From assembly GCF_025165815.1 (NCBI RefSeq), contig NZ_JAFFZE010000009.1, positions 372,001 to 436,000 on the forward strand: 64,000 nucleotides of DNA, given 5' to 3'. This DNA is from Actinophytocola gossypii (GTDB taxonomy: Bacteria > Actinomycetota > Actinomycetes > Mycobacteriales > Pseudonocardiaceae). Below are positions 45,883-53,609 of the stretch, piece by piece (the stretch's first letter is position 1; the number at the start of each line of letters is the position of its first letter). The notes beneath the pieces were generated by a model. That model was given only the letters and a program-made list of their open reading frames with translations. It had not been told where the DNA came from and searched no databases. Position numbers and translations under genes: made by a program.

Positions 45883-46835
45883 GGGTGCTGCTGTGGCACG
45901 TACACGGCTCCTGGACCGACGCGTTCGTCCGCGGGCCGCACCACTACCTGCTGCCCACGCTCCCGGAACGTGGCCCGTGGGGCGGCGGCCGGGGCGGCCG
46001 GGACTGGCCGGCCGAGGAGGTTCCGGCCGACCGGCTGCGGGACACCGACGTGGACGTCGTGGTGCTGCAACGCACCGAGGAACTGGAGCTCGCGGAGGAG
46101 TGGCTCGGGCGGCGGCCCGGCCGCGACGTGCCGGCCGTGTTCGTCGAGCACAACACCCCGAAGGGCGCGGTGCCCAACACCGAGCACCCGCTGGCGGACC
46201 GCACCGACCTGCCGATCGCGCACGTCACCCACTTCAACGAGTGGATGTGGGACAACGGCCGCGCCCCGACCCGGGTGATCGAGCACGGCATCACCGAGCC
46301 GTCCGCCCGCTACACCGGTGAGCTGCCCCGCGCGGGCTTCGTCACCAACGAGCCGGTCCGCCGCTGGCGGGTGACCGGCAGCGACCTGCTGCCTCGGTTC
46401 GCCGAGGTCGCGCCGGTGGACGTGTTCGGCATGGGCCTCGACGGGCTGACCGAGAAGCTGGGCCTGACCGACGACCGCCTCGGCCTGATGGGCGACCTCG
46501 AGCACGACCGCCTGCACCCGGAGCTGGCCCGGCGCCGCGCCTACCTGCACCCGCTGCGCTGGACGTCGCTCGGGTTGTCGCTGATCGAGGCCATGCAGAT
46601 CGGCATGCCCGTGGTGTGCCTGGCGTCGACGGAAGCGGTCGAGGCGGTGCCCCCGGAGGCCGGGATCCTGTCCACCCGGATCGACGTCCTGGCCGACGGC
46701 CTCCGCGAGCTGGTCGCCGAGCCGGAGCTGGCCGCCCGGATGGGCAAGCAGGCCCGCGAGTACGCGCTGCGCCGCTACGGCCTGGCCCGGTTCCACGCGG
46801 ACTGGGACCGGCTGCTGGCCGACGTCACTCCTTGA
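45879..46835 (+). CDS. glycosyltransferase family 4-like protein
   Basis: A 318-residue GT-B protein. The N-terminal half is short (MRVLLWHVHGSWTDAFVRG, VFVEHNTPKGAVPN), and the C-terminal donor domain ends in LHPLRWTSLGLSLIEAMQIGMPVVC, in part, the usual E-x7-E region with the first Glu replaced by Thr/Ser. That weakening may indicate an atypical mechanism. Last gene of the glycan cluster; its stop overlaps the convergent DUF2795 gene by 11 bp. Confidence 0.82.
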   Translation: MRVLLWHVHGSWTDAFVRGPHHYLLPTLPERGPWGGGRGGRDWPAEEVPADRLRDTDVDVVVLQRTEELELAEEWLGRRPGRDVPAVFVEHNTPKGAVPNTEHPLADRTDLPIAHVTHFNEWMWDNGRAPTRVIEHGITEPSARYTGELPRAGFVTNEPVRRWRVTGSDLLPRFAEVAPVDVFGMGLDGLTEKLGLTDDRLGLMGDLEHDRLHPELARRRAYLHPLRWTSLGLSLIEAMQIGMPVVCLASTEAVEAVPPEAGILSTRIDVLADGLRELVAEPELAARMGKQAREYALRRYGLARFHADWDRLLADVTP

Positions 46836-47022
46836 TGGTGGCCGCGAACGCCGCACCGACCTCGTTCGGCCCGCGGTACTCGCGTTCCGGCATCAGCATC
46901 AGGCACCCGAGCAGGTCCTCGTCGGCCCCGCGCCGGCGCGCGTAGTCGACCAGCCCGTCCCGGGTCGCCGGGAAGCCGATCCCCGCGACCATCTTCTGCG
47001 CCTGGGTGTGCGTGGGTTGCAT
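46825..47022 (-). CDS. DUF2795 small protein (second copy)
   Basis: A 65-residue paralogue of the protein at 33553-33744: QAQKMVAGIGFPATRDGLVD, then YARRRGADEDLL, MPEREYRGPNEV. The shared pattern is D-x-L-V-x(2)-A-R-x(2)-GAD, then MP-x-R-x-Y-x-GPN. ATG 47022 is the family-like start. It is convergent with the last glycosyltransferase and divergent from a small acidic protein gene. Function unknown. Confidence 0.8.
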   Translation of the reverse strand: MQPTHTQAQKMVAGIGFPATRDGLVDYARRRGADEDLLGCLMLMPEREYRGPNEVGAAFAATIKE

Positions 47023-47091
47023 GTCTTGCGCGTACCACCCAACCCGAGAACGAAAACGGTTGGGCGCCGCCGAACCGGGCACCCGGCGACC

Positions 47092-47217
47092 ATGACCGAG
47101 AACCCAGGACGCACCGAGCACCCGGAGGACCCCGCCGAGGGCTCCCGAGACGAGGGCGAGGAGGCCGAGGAGCGGGTCCGCGAGGAACAGGAGCGCGACG
47201 ACGAGGAGGAGACCTGA
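47092..47217 (+). CDS. small acidic hypothetical protein
   Basis: A 41-residue, highly charged protein (MTENPGRTEHPEDPAEGSRD and a Glu/Asp/Arg-rich tail), predicted to be disordered or a single charged helix. The ATG is 69 bp from the divergent DUF2795 start. Low complexity makes the call uncertain, but the position fits a small stress-type gene. No function can be given. Confidence 0.4.
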   Translation: MTENPGRTEHPEDPAEGSRDEGEEAEERVREEQERDDEEET

Positions 47218-47235
47218 CAGTCAGCCGCTCGCCGG

Positions 47236-47565
47236 TCAGGACCGGCCGCGGGAGGGGGTCTGCTCCTCCACGCCGTGCCGCAGCGGAGTGGTGTGCTCGG
47301 CCGCGGTCGACGGCCGCACCGGCGAGCCTCCCCGGGTGCCGGTGACCTCCGGCGCCTGCCGCGGGTCTCCCGGTGCCGGTTCCGCGCCGTGTTCGAGCTC
47401 GTCAAGGCGGGCTGTGAGCAGCTCCAGCACCGGGGTCCGGTTGCCGTGCGCACGCTCGTGGTCGATCAGGGCGCGGAGCTGTTCCTCGCCGACCGAGCGG
47501 ATGCGGTGCCGCAGGTCGCCGAGCGTGAGTTGGTCGTAGTCCGGCAGCGGCAGATCGTGTGCCAT
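47236..47565 (-). CDS. DUF8129 / lipid-droplet-associated-like protein
   Basis: A 109-residue protein. Its first 60 residues (LPLPDYDQLTLGDLRHRIRS, then EEQLRALIDHERAHGNR and VLELLTARLDELEHG) match the short helical domain found in actinobacterial lipid-droplet-associated proteins. The remainder is a Pro/Thr/Arg-rich disordered tail. The ATG has an ideal aggagg 7 nt upstream. It is divergent from the acyltransferase gene. Confidence 0.7.
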   Translation of the reverse strand: MAHDLPLPDYDQLTLGDLRHRIRSVGEEQLRALIDHERAHGNRTPVLELLTARLDELEHGAEPAPGDPRQAPEVTGTRGGSPVRPSTAAEHTTPLRHGVEEQTPSRGRS

Positions 47566-47634
47566 GGATGTTCCTCCTGATGTTCGGCGAAACCGGCGGG
47601 CTACCCGTCGGGAACCGGCGCAAACGGCAGGCCC

Positions 47635-47662
47635 CGACACGACCGCGACACGACCGCGACCT
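47635..47662. promoter_or_regulatory. 11-bp-periodic direct repeats, likely OmpR-type regulator site
   Basis: CGACACGACCG occurs twice head to tail (47635-47645, 47646-47656) with a third start CGAC at 47657. The second unit begins exactly 60 bp before the acyltransferase ATG. The same element at the same distance precedes the SGNH gene at 51558. One helical turn per repeat is typical of OmpR/PhoB-family binding sites. Confidence 0.55.
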
Positions 47663-47705
47663 GGTGCGGACGGCACCCGGACACGCGCCGAGCACTCTCG
47701 GCGGC

Positions 47706-48890
47706 ATGACCCGAGCACAGCCGACCGGAACCACCGAACCGACCGCCGGACACACCACCGGGCCCAGGACGCACGTGCCCGCGCTGGACGGGTTGCGCGG
47801 CGTCGCGATCATCGGGGTGCTGGTGTTCCACTCCGGTCACCTGTCCGGTGGCTTCCTCGGCGTCGACCTGTTCTTCGCCCTGTCCGGGTACCTGATCACC
47901 GACCTGCTGCTGCGTGAGGTCCACGCGACCGGAACCGTGTCGCTGGTCGCCTTCTGGGGCAGGCGGGTCCGCCGGCTGCTGCCCGCGCTGGCCACCGTGC
48001 TCGCCGCGGTCACGGTGCTGGTCTGGGCGGTCGGGCCGCCCGACCTGGTGCGAACGACGCTCTCCGACGGGCCTTGGGTGCAGCTGAACCTGGTCAACTG
48101 GCACCTGCTCGCCGAGTCGGCGAGCTACTGGGACAGTTTCGGGGCGAGCCGGGTGTTCGAGCACCTGTGGAGCGTCGCGGTCGAGGAGCAGTTCTACCTG
48201 GTGTGGCCGGCGCTCCTGCTGGTCGTCGCGCCCCGCGGCCGGTCGTGGGTCGCGGGGGTGGCCGGAGTCGGCTCGGTCCTGTCGCTGGTGTCGATGGTCG
48301 TGCTCGTCTCGGCGGATCCGACGCGGGTCTACACCGGCACCGACACCCGGGCGTTCTCGCTGCTGCTCGGCGCCCTGGTCGCCACCCTGCCGGTGTACGC
48401 GGTCGGCCGATGGGCCGGTGGTGTGCTGGCCGTGCTGGCGACTGGGCTCGGGGTGTCGTGGCTGCTCGTCGACGGGGTGGACTCGCCGTGGCTGTTCACC
48501 GGCGGACTGTTCGCGCACTCGCTGGCGTCCGCCCTGCTGATCTGGCTGTGCGTGCGCGCGCCCAGGACCAGGGTTGCCACCGCTCTCGCGTGGCGGCCGC
48601 TGCGGTGGCTGGGCCTGGTCTCCTACAGCCTGTACCTGTGGCACTGGCCGGTCCTGGTGCTGCTCGCGCCGGACGGCTGGCCCGGGACGGCGGTGGCGTG
48701 CGGGGTGTCGGTGGGCCTGGCCGCGCTGTCGAAGTACCTGGTCGAGGACCCGATCCGGTTCCGCGCGACGTGGGCGAGGGGCCGGAGCGGAACGTTCGCT
48801 TTCGCCGCGGTCATGGTCGTGCTGGCGGTGCTGTGGCTGGTGCTGCCCGCGCCGGCCCCGCCCACCATCGAGGTCACCGACCTCGGGTGA
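47706..48890 (+). CDS. acyltransferase 3 family membrane protein (OafA/YrhL-like)
   Basis: A 394-residue integral membrane O-acyltransferase with about ten hydrophobic helices. It has the signature LDGLRGVAIIGVLVFHSGHL with its key His near residue 42, then GVDLFFALSGYLITDLLL and the FWGRRVRRLLPAL loop. It lacks the C-terminal SGNH domain found in many relatives; a separate SGNH lipoprotein gene (51558) shares its promoter motif. It probably transfers acetyl groups across the membrane to a surface polymer. Confidence 0.9.
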   Translation: MTRAQPTGTTEPTAGHTTGPRTHVPALDGLRGVAIIGVLVFHSGHLSGGFLGVDLFFALSGYLITDLLLREVHATGTVSLVAFWGRRVRRLLPALATVLAAVTVLVWAVGPPDLVRTTLSDGPWVQLNLVNWHLLAESASYWDSFGASRVFEHLWSVAVEEQFYLVWPALLLVVAPRGRSWVAGVAGVGSVLSLVSMVVLVSADPTRVYTGTDTRAFSLLLGALVATLPVYAVGRWAGGVLAVLATGLGVSWLLVDGVDSPWLFTGGLFAHSLASALLIWLCVRAPRTRVATALAWRPLRWLGLVSYSLYLWHWPVLVLLAPDGWPGTAVACGVSVGLAALSKYLVEDPIRFRATWARGRSGTFAFAAVMVVLAVLWLVLPAPAPPTIEVTDLG

Positions 48891-49367
48891 TCACCGGATC
48901 AGCGGGCACGTCCGCCGCACGTCCGACTCCCGGGTCGGCTGGACGAAGTCGATCCGCACCCGCGTGCTCCGTGATCCGCCACCCTGCACGTGGGCACCCA
49001 GCGCCGTGCACACGAGCTGGTCGATGCCCAGCGGCGTCACGTCGTGGATCGTCAACGGCACCATCAGGTGGATCACGCCCGGCTCGGTGGTCACCACGAC
49101 CCGCGGCGGCGCGCCGGCGGCGATCTCCGAGTGCAGCTCCGAGTCGCTTCCCACCCCGGTCAGCAGCAGCGACGTCGCCTCGGTGACCGTGCCGAGGCGG
49201 TCGGTTGGCCGCAGCTGCGGCACGAGCCGGCCGTCCGGGTCGACGAAGTACAGCGTCACCCCGGGCGCCACGCCGGTCGGGGCGTCACCGGCGTCGGCCA
49301 GCCCGGACGGCTGTACCCCGCAGCCCGCGAGCAGCACCAGGACCACCGCCAACCAGATCCGCCTCAC
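48891..49367 (-). CDS. GerMN-domain lipoprotein
   Basis: A 158-residue lipoprotein (signal VRRIWLAVVLVLLAGC, lipobox Cys16) consisting of a single GerMN domain (GVTLYFVDPDGRLVPQLRPT, in part, then TVTEATSLLLTGV). The GTG overlaps the stop of the sensor kinase gene (GTGA), so it is the third gene of a regulator-kinase-lipoprotein operon. The arrangement resembles MtrA-MtrB-LpqB, whose LpqB also has GerMN, and the CseA lipoprotein system. It probably modulates the kinase from outside the membrane. Confidence 0.85.
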   Translation of the reverse strand: MRRIWLAVVLVLLAGCGVQPSGLADAGDAPTGVAPGVTLYFVDPDGRLVPQLRPTDRLGTVTEATSLLLTGVGSDSELHSEIAAGAPPRVVVTTEPGVIHLMVPLTIHDVTPLGIDQLVCTALGAHVQGGGSRSTRVRIDFVQPTRESDVRRTCPLIR

Positions 49368-50773
49368 GCGTCCTCCCCGTGTCGAGGCAGCCGGAGCACG
49401 AACCGTGCGCCGCCGCCCTCGGCGTTGCCCGCGGTGAGGTCGCCGCCGTGCAGGCGCGCGTTCTCCAGCGCGATCGCCAGCCCGAGCCCGCTGCCCGGGG
49501 TGCGGGTGCGGGCGGCGTCTGCCTTGTAGAACCGGTCGAACACGTGCGGCAACACCTCCTCGGGCAGCCCCGGCCCGCCGTCGGTGACCTCGACCCACAC
49601 CTGTTCCCGGTCGGCCAGGACCCGCACGCGCACCGGCGGCCCACCGTGCCGCAACGCGTTGCCGACCAGGTTCGCCACGATGACGTCCAGCCGGCGCCGG
49701 TCCGCCAGCGCCACGATCCCCGCCGGGGCCGCCAGCTCGACCCGGTCCAGCCAGCCCCTGGCGCGCAGGCAGTCCCGTACCGCGGCGGCCACGTCGACGT
49801 CCTCCACCCTCGGCCGCGCGGTGCCCGCGTCGAACCGGGACACCTCCATCAGGTCCTCGACGAGCCGGACCAGCCGGCGGGTCTCGGTGATCGCCAGCCG
49901 CGCGGACTCGTTCGCGTCGGCGTCCATTCCGTCCGCCGCCGTCTCCAGCACCTCCATCACCGCGGTCAGCGTGGCCAGCGGTGTGCGCAGCTCGTGCGAG
50001 ACGTCGGCGGCGAACCTCCTCGCGTCGGCCTGCATCCGGCTCATCGTCGCCATCGACGCCTGGAGCGACGCGGCCATCTCGTTGACGGTGACGGTCAGCT
50101 CGGCCAACTCGTCGGCGCCCTGCGGCTCGGACCGCGCCCCGAGGTCACCCGCGGTGAGCCGGCGCGCGGTGTCGCGGAGATCGCGCACCGGCCGCAGCAC
50201 GCCGCGCGCGGCCAGCAGCGCCAGCAGCACCGCCAGCGGCAGCGCCAGCGCGGCGGTGCCGATCGCCGATTCGGTGAGCCCGTCGATCCGCTCCTCGACC
50301 TCGCTGAGGTCGCGCACCGCGTACACCTCGATCCCGGACGGCGTGCGCGCCCCGTCCGGCGAGGTGGCCACGACGGGCGTGCCGACCAGCAGCCACGGCG
50401 TGTCGTCCTCGGTGACGATCCGCTGGGTGACCAGCCGCCCCCGGTCGCGCACGGCGCCGCGTAGCTCCTCGGTGACCAGGCCGGTGTCCGCGCCGTCCAC
50501 CGACCGCAGGTCCCGGTAGGTCACCAGCGTGTTCGGCCCGGCGGCCGCGCGCAGCCGGTCGAGCGCGGCCTGGTCGGGCGGGTAGGTCAGCTGCGGGGCG
50601 ACCGCCGCGACCTGGTCGGCGACGGTCTCGGTGAGCCGCCGCTGGGTGGAGTCGACCAACGCCCGGCTCGCCGACCCGGCGCTTGACCAGGCCGCCGCGG
50701 CCGCGCCGAGCACGGTCACCAGCACGAAGGCGACCAGCAGCCGGGCGCGCAGCCCACGCGGCCGCCAGGTCAC
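49364..50773 (-). CDS. sensor histidine kinase (two-component)
   Basis: A 469-residue membrane kinase. The order is: TM1 near 10-35 (LLVAFVLVTVLGAAAAAW), an extracytoplasmic sensor of about 140 residues, TM2 near 180-200, HAMP, the H-box DVSHELRTPLATL with phospho-His260, then N, G1 and G2 boxes (IVANLVGNALRHG, VTDGGPGLP, GSGLGLAIA). The GTG overlaps the stop of the response regulator. The periplasmic domain has no recognised fold. It likely senses envelope state. Confidence 0.92.
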   Translation of the reverse strand: MTWRPRGLRARLLVAFVLVTVLGAAAAAWSSAGSASRALVDSTQRRLTETVADQVAAVAPQLTYPPDQAALDRLRAAAGPNTLVTYRDLRSVDGADTGLVTEELRGAVRDRGRLVTQRIVTEDDTPWLLVGTPVVATSPDGARTPSGIEVYAVRDLSEVEERIDGLTESAIGTAALALPLAVLLALLAARGVLRPVRDLRDTARRLTAGDLGARSEPQGADELAELTVTVNEMAASLQASMATMSRMQADARRFAADVSHELRTPLATLTAVMEVLETAADGMDADANESARLAITETRRLVRLVEDLMEVSRFDAGTARPRVEDVDVAAAVRDCLRARGWLDRVELAAPAGIVALADRRRLDVIVANLVGNALRHGGPPVRVRVLADREQVWVEVTDGGPGLPEEVLPHVFDRFYKADAARTRTPGSGLGLAIALENARLHGGDLTAGNAEGGGARFVLRLPRHGEDA

Positions 50774-51444
50774 AACGGCCCGAACCGGTAGCCGAACCCG
50801 CGCACGGTCTGCACGTACTCCGGGGTCGCCGGGTTGGTCTCGATCTTCGCCCGCAGCCGCTGCACGCAGTTGTCGACCAGCCGGGAGTCGCCGAGGTAGT
50901 CGTGCTCCCACACCTCCTCGAGCAACTGCTGACGGCTGAACACCCGGCCGGGCGCGCGAGAGAGGGTCAGCAGCAGCCGTAGCTCGGTCGCCGTCAGCGA
51001 CACCGGCTCGCCGCGGGAGGTCACGGTCAACGCCGTGGTGTCGATCCGCAGGTCGCGATGCACCCGCACACCGTCGGCGGAGCCGGTGCCCCGGCGCAGC
51101 ACCGCCCGGATCCGCGCGTCCAGCACCGTGGGCTGCACCGGCTTGACCACGTAGTCGTCCGCGCCCGCCTCCAGCCCGCCGACGACGTCGAAGTCGTCGC
51201 CGCGTGCGGTCAGCATGATCACCGGCACCGCCGAGGACTCCCGGACGCGGCGGCACACCTCGAACCCGTCGATTCCCGGCAGCATCAGGTCGAGCACCAC
51301 CAGGTCCGGCCCGGACGCGCGCAGCTCGCGCAGCCCGTCCTCGCCGGTGTCCGCCGTGCGCACGTCGTGGCCGTGCCCGCGCAGTGCGAGCTGGAGCCCG
51401 CGCCGGACCAGGGGATCGTCCTCGATGAGCAGTATCGCCGCCAC
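50770..51444 (-). CDS. OmpR-family response regulator
   Basis: A 224-residue regulator with receiver acidic pocket IEDD (residues 8-10), phospho-Asp52 (VVLDLMLPG), Lys in YVVKPV, and a winged-helix C-terminus (TATELRLLLTLSRAPGRVFSR, in part, ending VRGFGYRFGP). GTG 51444 gives the standard N-terminus. It is cognate to the downstream kinase. Two sets of 11-bp direct repeats, before the acyltransferase and the SGNH genes, are its probable targets, the second also lying in its own divergent promoter region. Confidence 0.92.
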   Translation of the reverse strand: MAAILLIEDDPLVRRGLQLALRGHGHDVRTADTGEDGLRELRASGPDLVVLDLMLPGIDGFEVCRRVRESSAVPVIMLTARGDDFDVVGGLEAGADDYVVKPVQPTVLDARIRAVLRRGTGSADGVRVHRDLRIDTTALTVTSRGEPVSLTATELRLLLTLSRAPGRVFSRQQLLEEVWEHDYLGDSRLVDNCVQRLRAKIETNPATPEYVQTVRGFGYRFGPL

Positions 51445-51497
51445 CCGGTCGAGTATGGACAATGCCCGGCGGGTTCCGCGCCGCGGCGGTCCCCCTG

Positions 51498-51514
51498 CGA
51501 CACAACCGCGACAC
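51498..51514. promoter_or_regulatory. 11-bp-periodic direct repeats, likely OmpR-type regulator site
   Basis: CGACACAACCG followed by CGACAC, beginning 60 bp before the SGNH ATG and between the divergent regulator and SGNH genes. It is identical at 16 of 17 positions to the element at 47635-47651. A further GGGACAC lies about 20 bp downstream in both promoters. Confidence 0.55.
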
Positions 51515-51557
51515 GGCGGCGGTGGGGCCGGGACACCGCGCCGGCACCGTCGTCGGC

Positions 51558-52286
51558 ATGACCAAGACCGCATCTCTCGTCGTCGGCCTGCTCCTGCTCA
51601 CCGCCGCCTGCTCCACGCAGCCGGCCGCCGAACCCGACCAACCCGCCACGGAGTCACCCAGGATCCTCCTCCTGGGCGACTCCGTCGCGGCCGGTGAGGC
51701 GCTGCCGCTGGCCGCCGCGTTCGAGGCCAGTGGCGTCGCGTTCCAGTCCGTCGCCGCCACCGGCGGCGGCAACATCGTCGGCCCGAACGCCGAGGAGAAC
51801 TGGAAGGAACTGCCCGAGCAGATCGCCTCCGCCGACCCGACGGTCGTCGTCTACCAGCTCACCACCTACGACTGGGGCACCCGCCAGGAGCAGCGGGCGG
51901 CCTACGACAAGCTCCTGACCACCGTCACCGACGCCGGCGCCGAGCTGGTCTTCGTCACCTCACCCCCGATCAGGCCCGACGACTTCTACGAGCCGCACAT
52001 GCCCGACCTGACCCGCGCCCCCGACGTCGCCCGAGCCGTCGCGTCCTCGGGCGGGGCCACCTTCCTCGACGCCACCGCCGTGTGGGGCGAGACCTACGAG
52101 CGGACCAGGGACGGCAAGCCCGACCGCAGCACCGACGGCATCCACACCTGCCCGCAGGGCGCCGCCCGCTTCGCCAACTGGCTGCTCACCGAGCTGGCGG
52201 AGCACCCGGGCGGCTTCACCCCCGCGGATCCGGAGACCTGGGCCAACACCGGCTGGTCCGCCGACGAGCTGTTCCGGGGCTGCTGA
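51558..52286 (+). CDS. SGNH/GDSL-type hydrolase lipoprotein
   Basis: A 242-residue lipoprotein (signal MTKTASLVVGLLLLTAAC, Cys18). The SGNH blocks are LLLGDSVAAGEA (Ser42), GGGNIVG (Gly), VVYQLTTYDWG (in place of the usual Asn block) and DGIHTCPQG with the Asp-His pair near residue 195. This type is the catalytic half that in other bacteria is fused to acyltransferase-3 proteins. A promoter nearly identical to that of the acyltransferase gene supports joint function in O-acylation or deacylation of a surface glycan. Confidence 0.85.
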   Translation: MTKTASLVVGLLLLTAACSTQPAAEPDQPATESPRILLLGDSVAAGEALPLAAAFEASGVAFQSVAATGGGNIVGPNAEENWKELPEQIASADPTVVVYQLTTYDWGTRQEQRAAYDKLLTTVTDAGAELVFVTSPPIRPDDFYEPHMPDLTRAPDVARAVASSGGATFLDATAVWGETYERTRDGKPDRSTDGIHTCPQGAARFANWLLTELAEHPGGFTPADPETWANTGWSADELFRGC

Positions 52287-52289
52287 CCG

Positions 52290-53609
52290 TCAGCCGGCCG
52301 GCTGGTCGGGGATGCCGCTGTCCGGCGGCGCGTCCTCGGCCGCCGAGTCGTCCTCCTCGATCGGGGCGTCGCCGATGTCGGTGACCAGGACCGGGGTGAG
52401 CTCCTCACCGACGCCGCCCTGGAGCCGGACCACCTGCATGCCGGAGATGCCCATATGGCTGTCCGCGGAGAAGCGGAACGGGGCCAGCGCCGGGCCCTCG
52501 AACCCGCCGCCGTGCTCCTCGATCGCGGCCACGATGCCCTCGCGGGTCAGGTCCTGGCCCGCGGCCTGGAGCGCCTGCACGAACGTGTACGCCTGCGACA
52601 TCCCGTACACCCGGTAGTTCGTCAGCTCGCCCTCGCCGCCGTGTTCGTCCCACACGCGTTGCCACAGCTTCATCCACGGGTTGTCCGGGGCGTCGACACC
52701 GGGGATGTACTCGGTGGTCAGCACGCCGTCCAGCAGCCGGGAGCCGTCGGTCACGGCGCCCTCGGAGAACCGCGCCAACAGCGAGCCGACCAGCGCCGGG
52801 TCGGACCCGACGTTGCTGTAGAACCACGTCGGCTTGTAGTTCAGGCGCAGCGCCGTCAGCTGGCTCAGGGCGGTGTAGGACGGCACGTTGAACCCGAGGA
52901 TCACGTCCGCGCCGGCCGCCTGCAGCGCGGCGATCTGCGGGGCCACGTCCGTGTTGCCGGACTGGTAGCGCTGCACCTCGACGATCTGGTCCTCGATGAA
53001 CTGGCGCGCGCCCTTCTCCCCGTCCCGGCCGAAGTCGTCGTCCTGGAGGAACAGGCCGACCTTCGCGTCCGGCATGTTCTCCGCGACCCACTGGCCGATG
53101 ATCTTGCCTTCGCTCTCGTAGTCCGTCTGCCAGCCGAACGTGTACGGCCGGTCCGCCGGCGCGTCGCCCCACTGCAGCGAGCCCGACGAGACGAACAGGT
53201 CCGGCACCTCCTCGCCGTTGAGGAAGTCGACCACGGCGCTGTGCGTCGCCGTGCCCAGGCCGGCGACCATGGCGAAGATCTCGTCGCTGAGCACCAGTTC
53301 GTTGGTGACCTGGCTGGTGTTGGTCGGGTTGTACGCGTCGTCGCGCACGATGAACTCGATCTGCCGGCCGTGCACACCGCCGTTCGCGTTCACGAAGTCG
53401 TAGTACGCCTGGTGCCCGCTGGGGATCTCGCTGTACCCGGGCGCGGCGACGCCGGTCAGCGGGAAGTGCGCGCCGATGGTGACGCTGTCGTCGGTGACGC
53501 CGACCGTCGAGCCCTCCGCCGGCGCCTCCTCGCGTTCCTCACCCGCGCCGCACGCCACCACCAGGGTGCCGGTCGCCAGTAACGCCGCGAATCTCGTCCA
53601 TCGCTTCAT
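52290..53609 (-). CDS. branched-chain amino acid/amide ABC transporter substrate-binding lipoprotein
   Basis: A 439-residue periplasmic-binding-type-1 lipoprotein (signal MKRWTRFAALLATGTLVVAC, lipobox Cys20) with the Peripla_BP_6 landmarks VTIGAHFPLTGVAAPG, VNANGGVHGRQIEFIVRDD in part, and DYESEGKIIGQW. The C-terminus is an Asp/Glu/Pro-rich tail. Last gene of the transporter operon. Its start lies 71 bp inside the permease gene upstream, with a gaggaaag ribosome site. Ligand may be an amino acid, urea or an aromatic acid. Confidence 0.9.
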   Translation of the reverse strand: MKRWTRFAALLATGTLVVACGAGEEREEAPAEGSTVGVTDDSVTIGAHFPLTGVAAPGYSEIPSGHQAYYDFVNANGGVHGRQIEFIVRDDAYNPTNTSQVTNELVLSDEIFAMVAGLGTATHSAVVDFLNGEEVPDLFVSSGSLQWGDAPADRPYTFGWQTDYESEGKIIGQWVAENMPDAKVGLFLQDDDFGRDGEKGARQFIEDQIVEVQRYQSGNTDVAPQIAALQAAGADVILGFNVPSYTALSQLTALRLNYKPTWFYSNVGSDPALVGSLLARFSEGAVTDGSRLLDGVLTTEYIPGVDAPDNPWMKLWQRVWDEHGGEGELTNYRVYGMSQAYTFVQALQAAGQDLTREGIVAAIEEHGGGFEGPALAPFRFSADSHMGISGMQVVRLQGGVGEELTPVLVTDIGDAPIEEDDSAAEDAPPDSGIPDQPAG

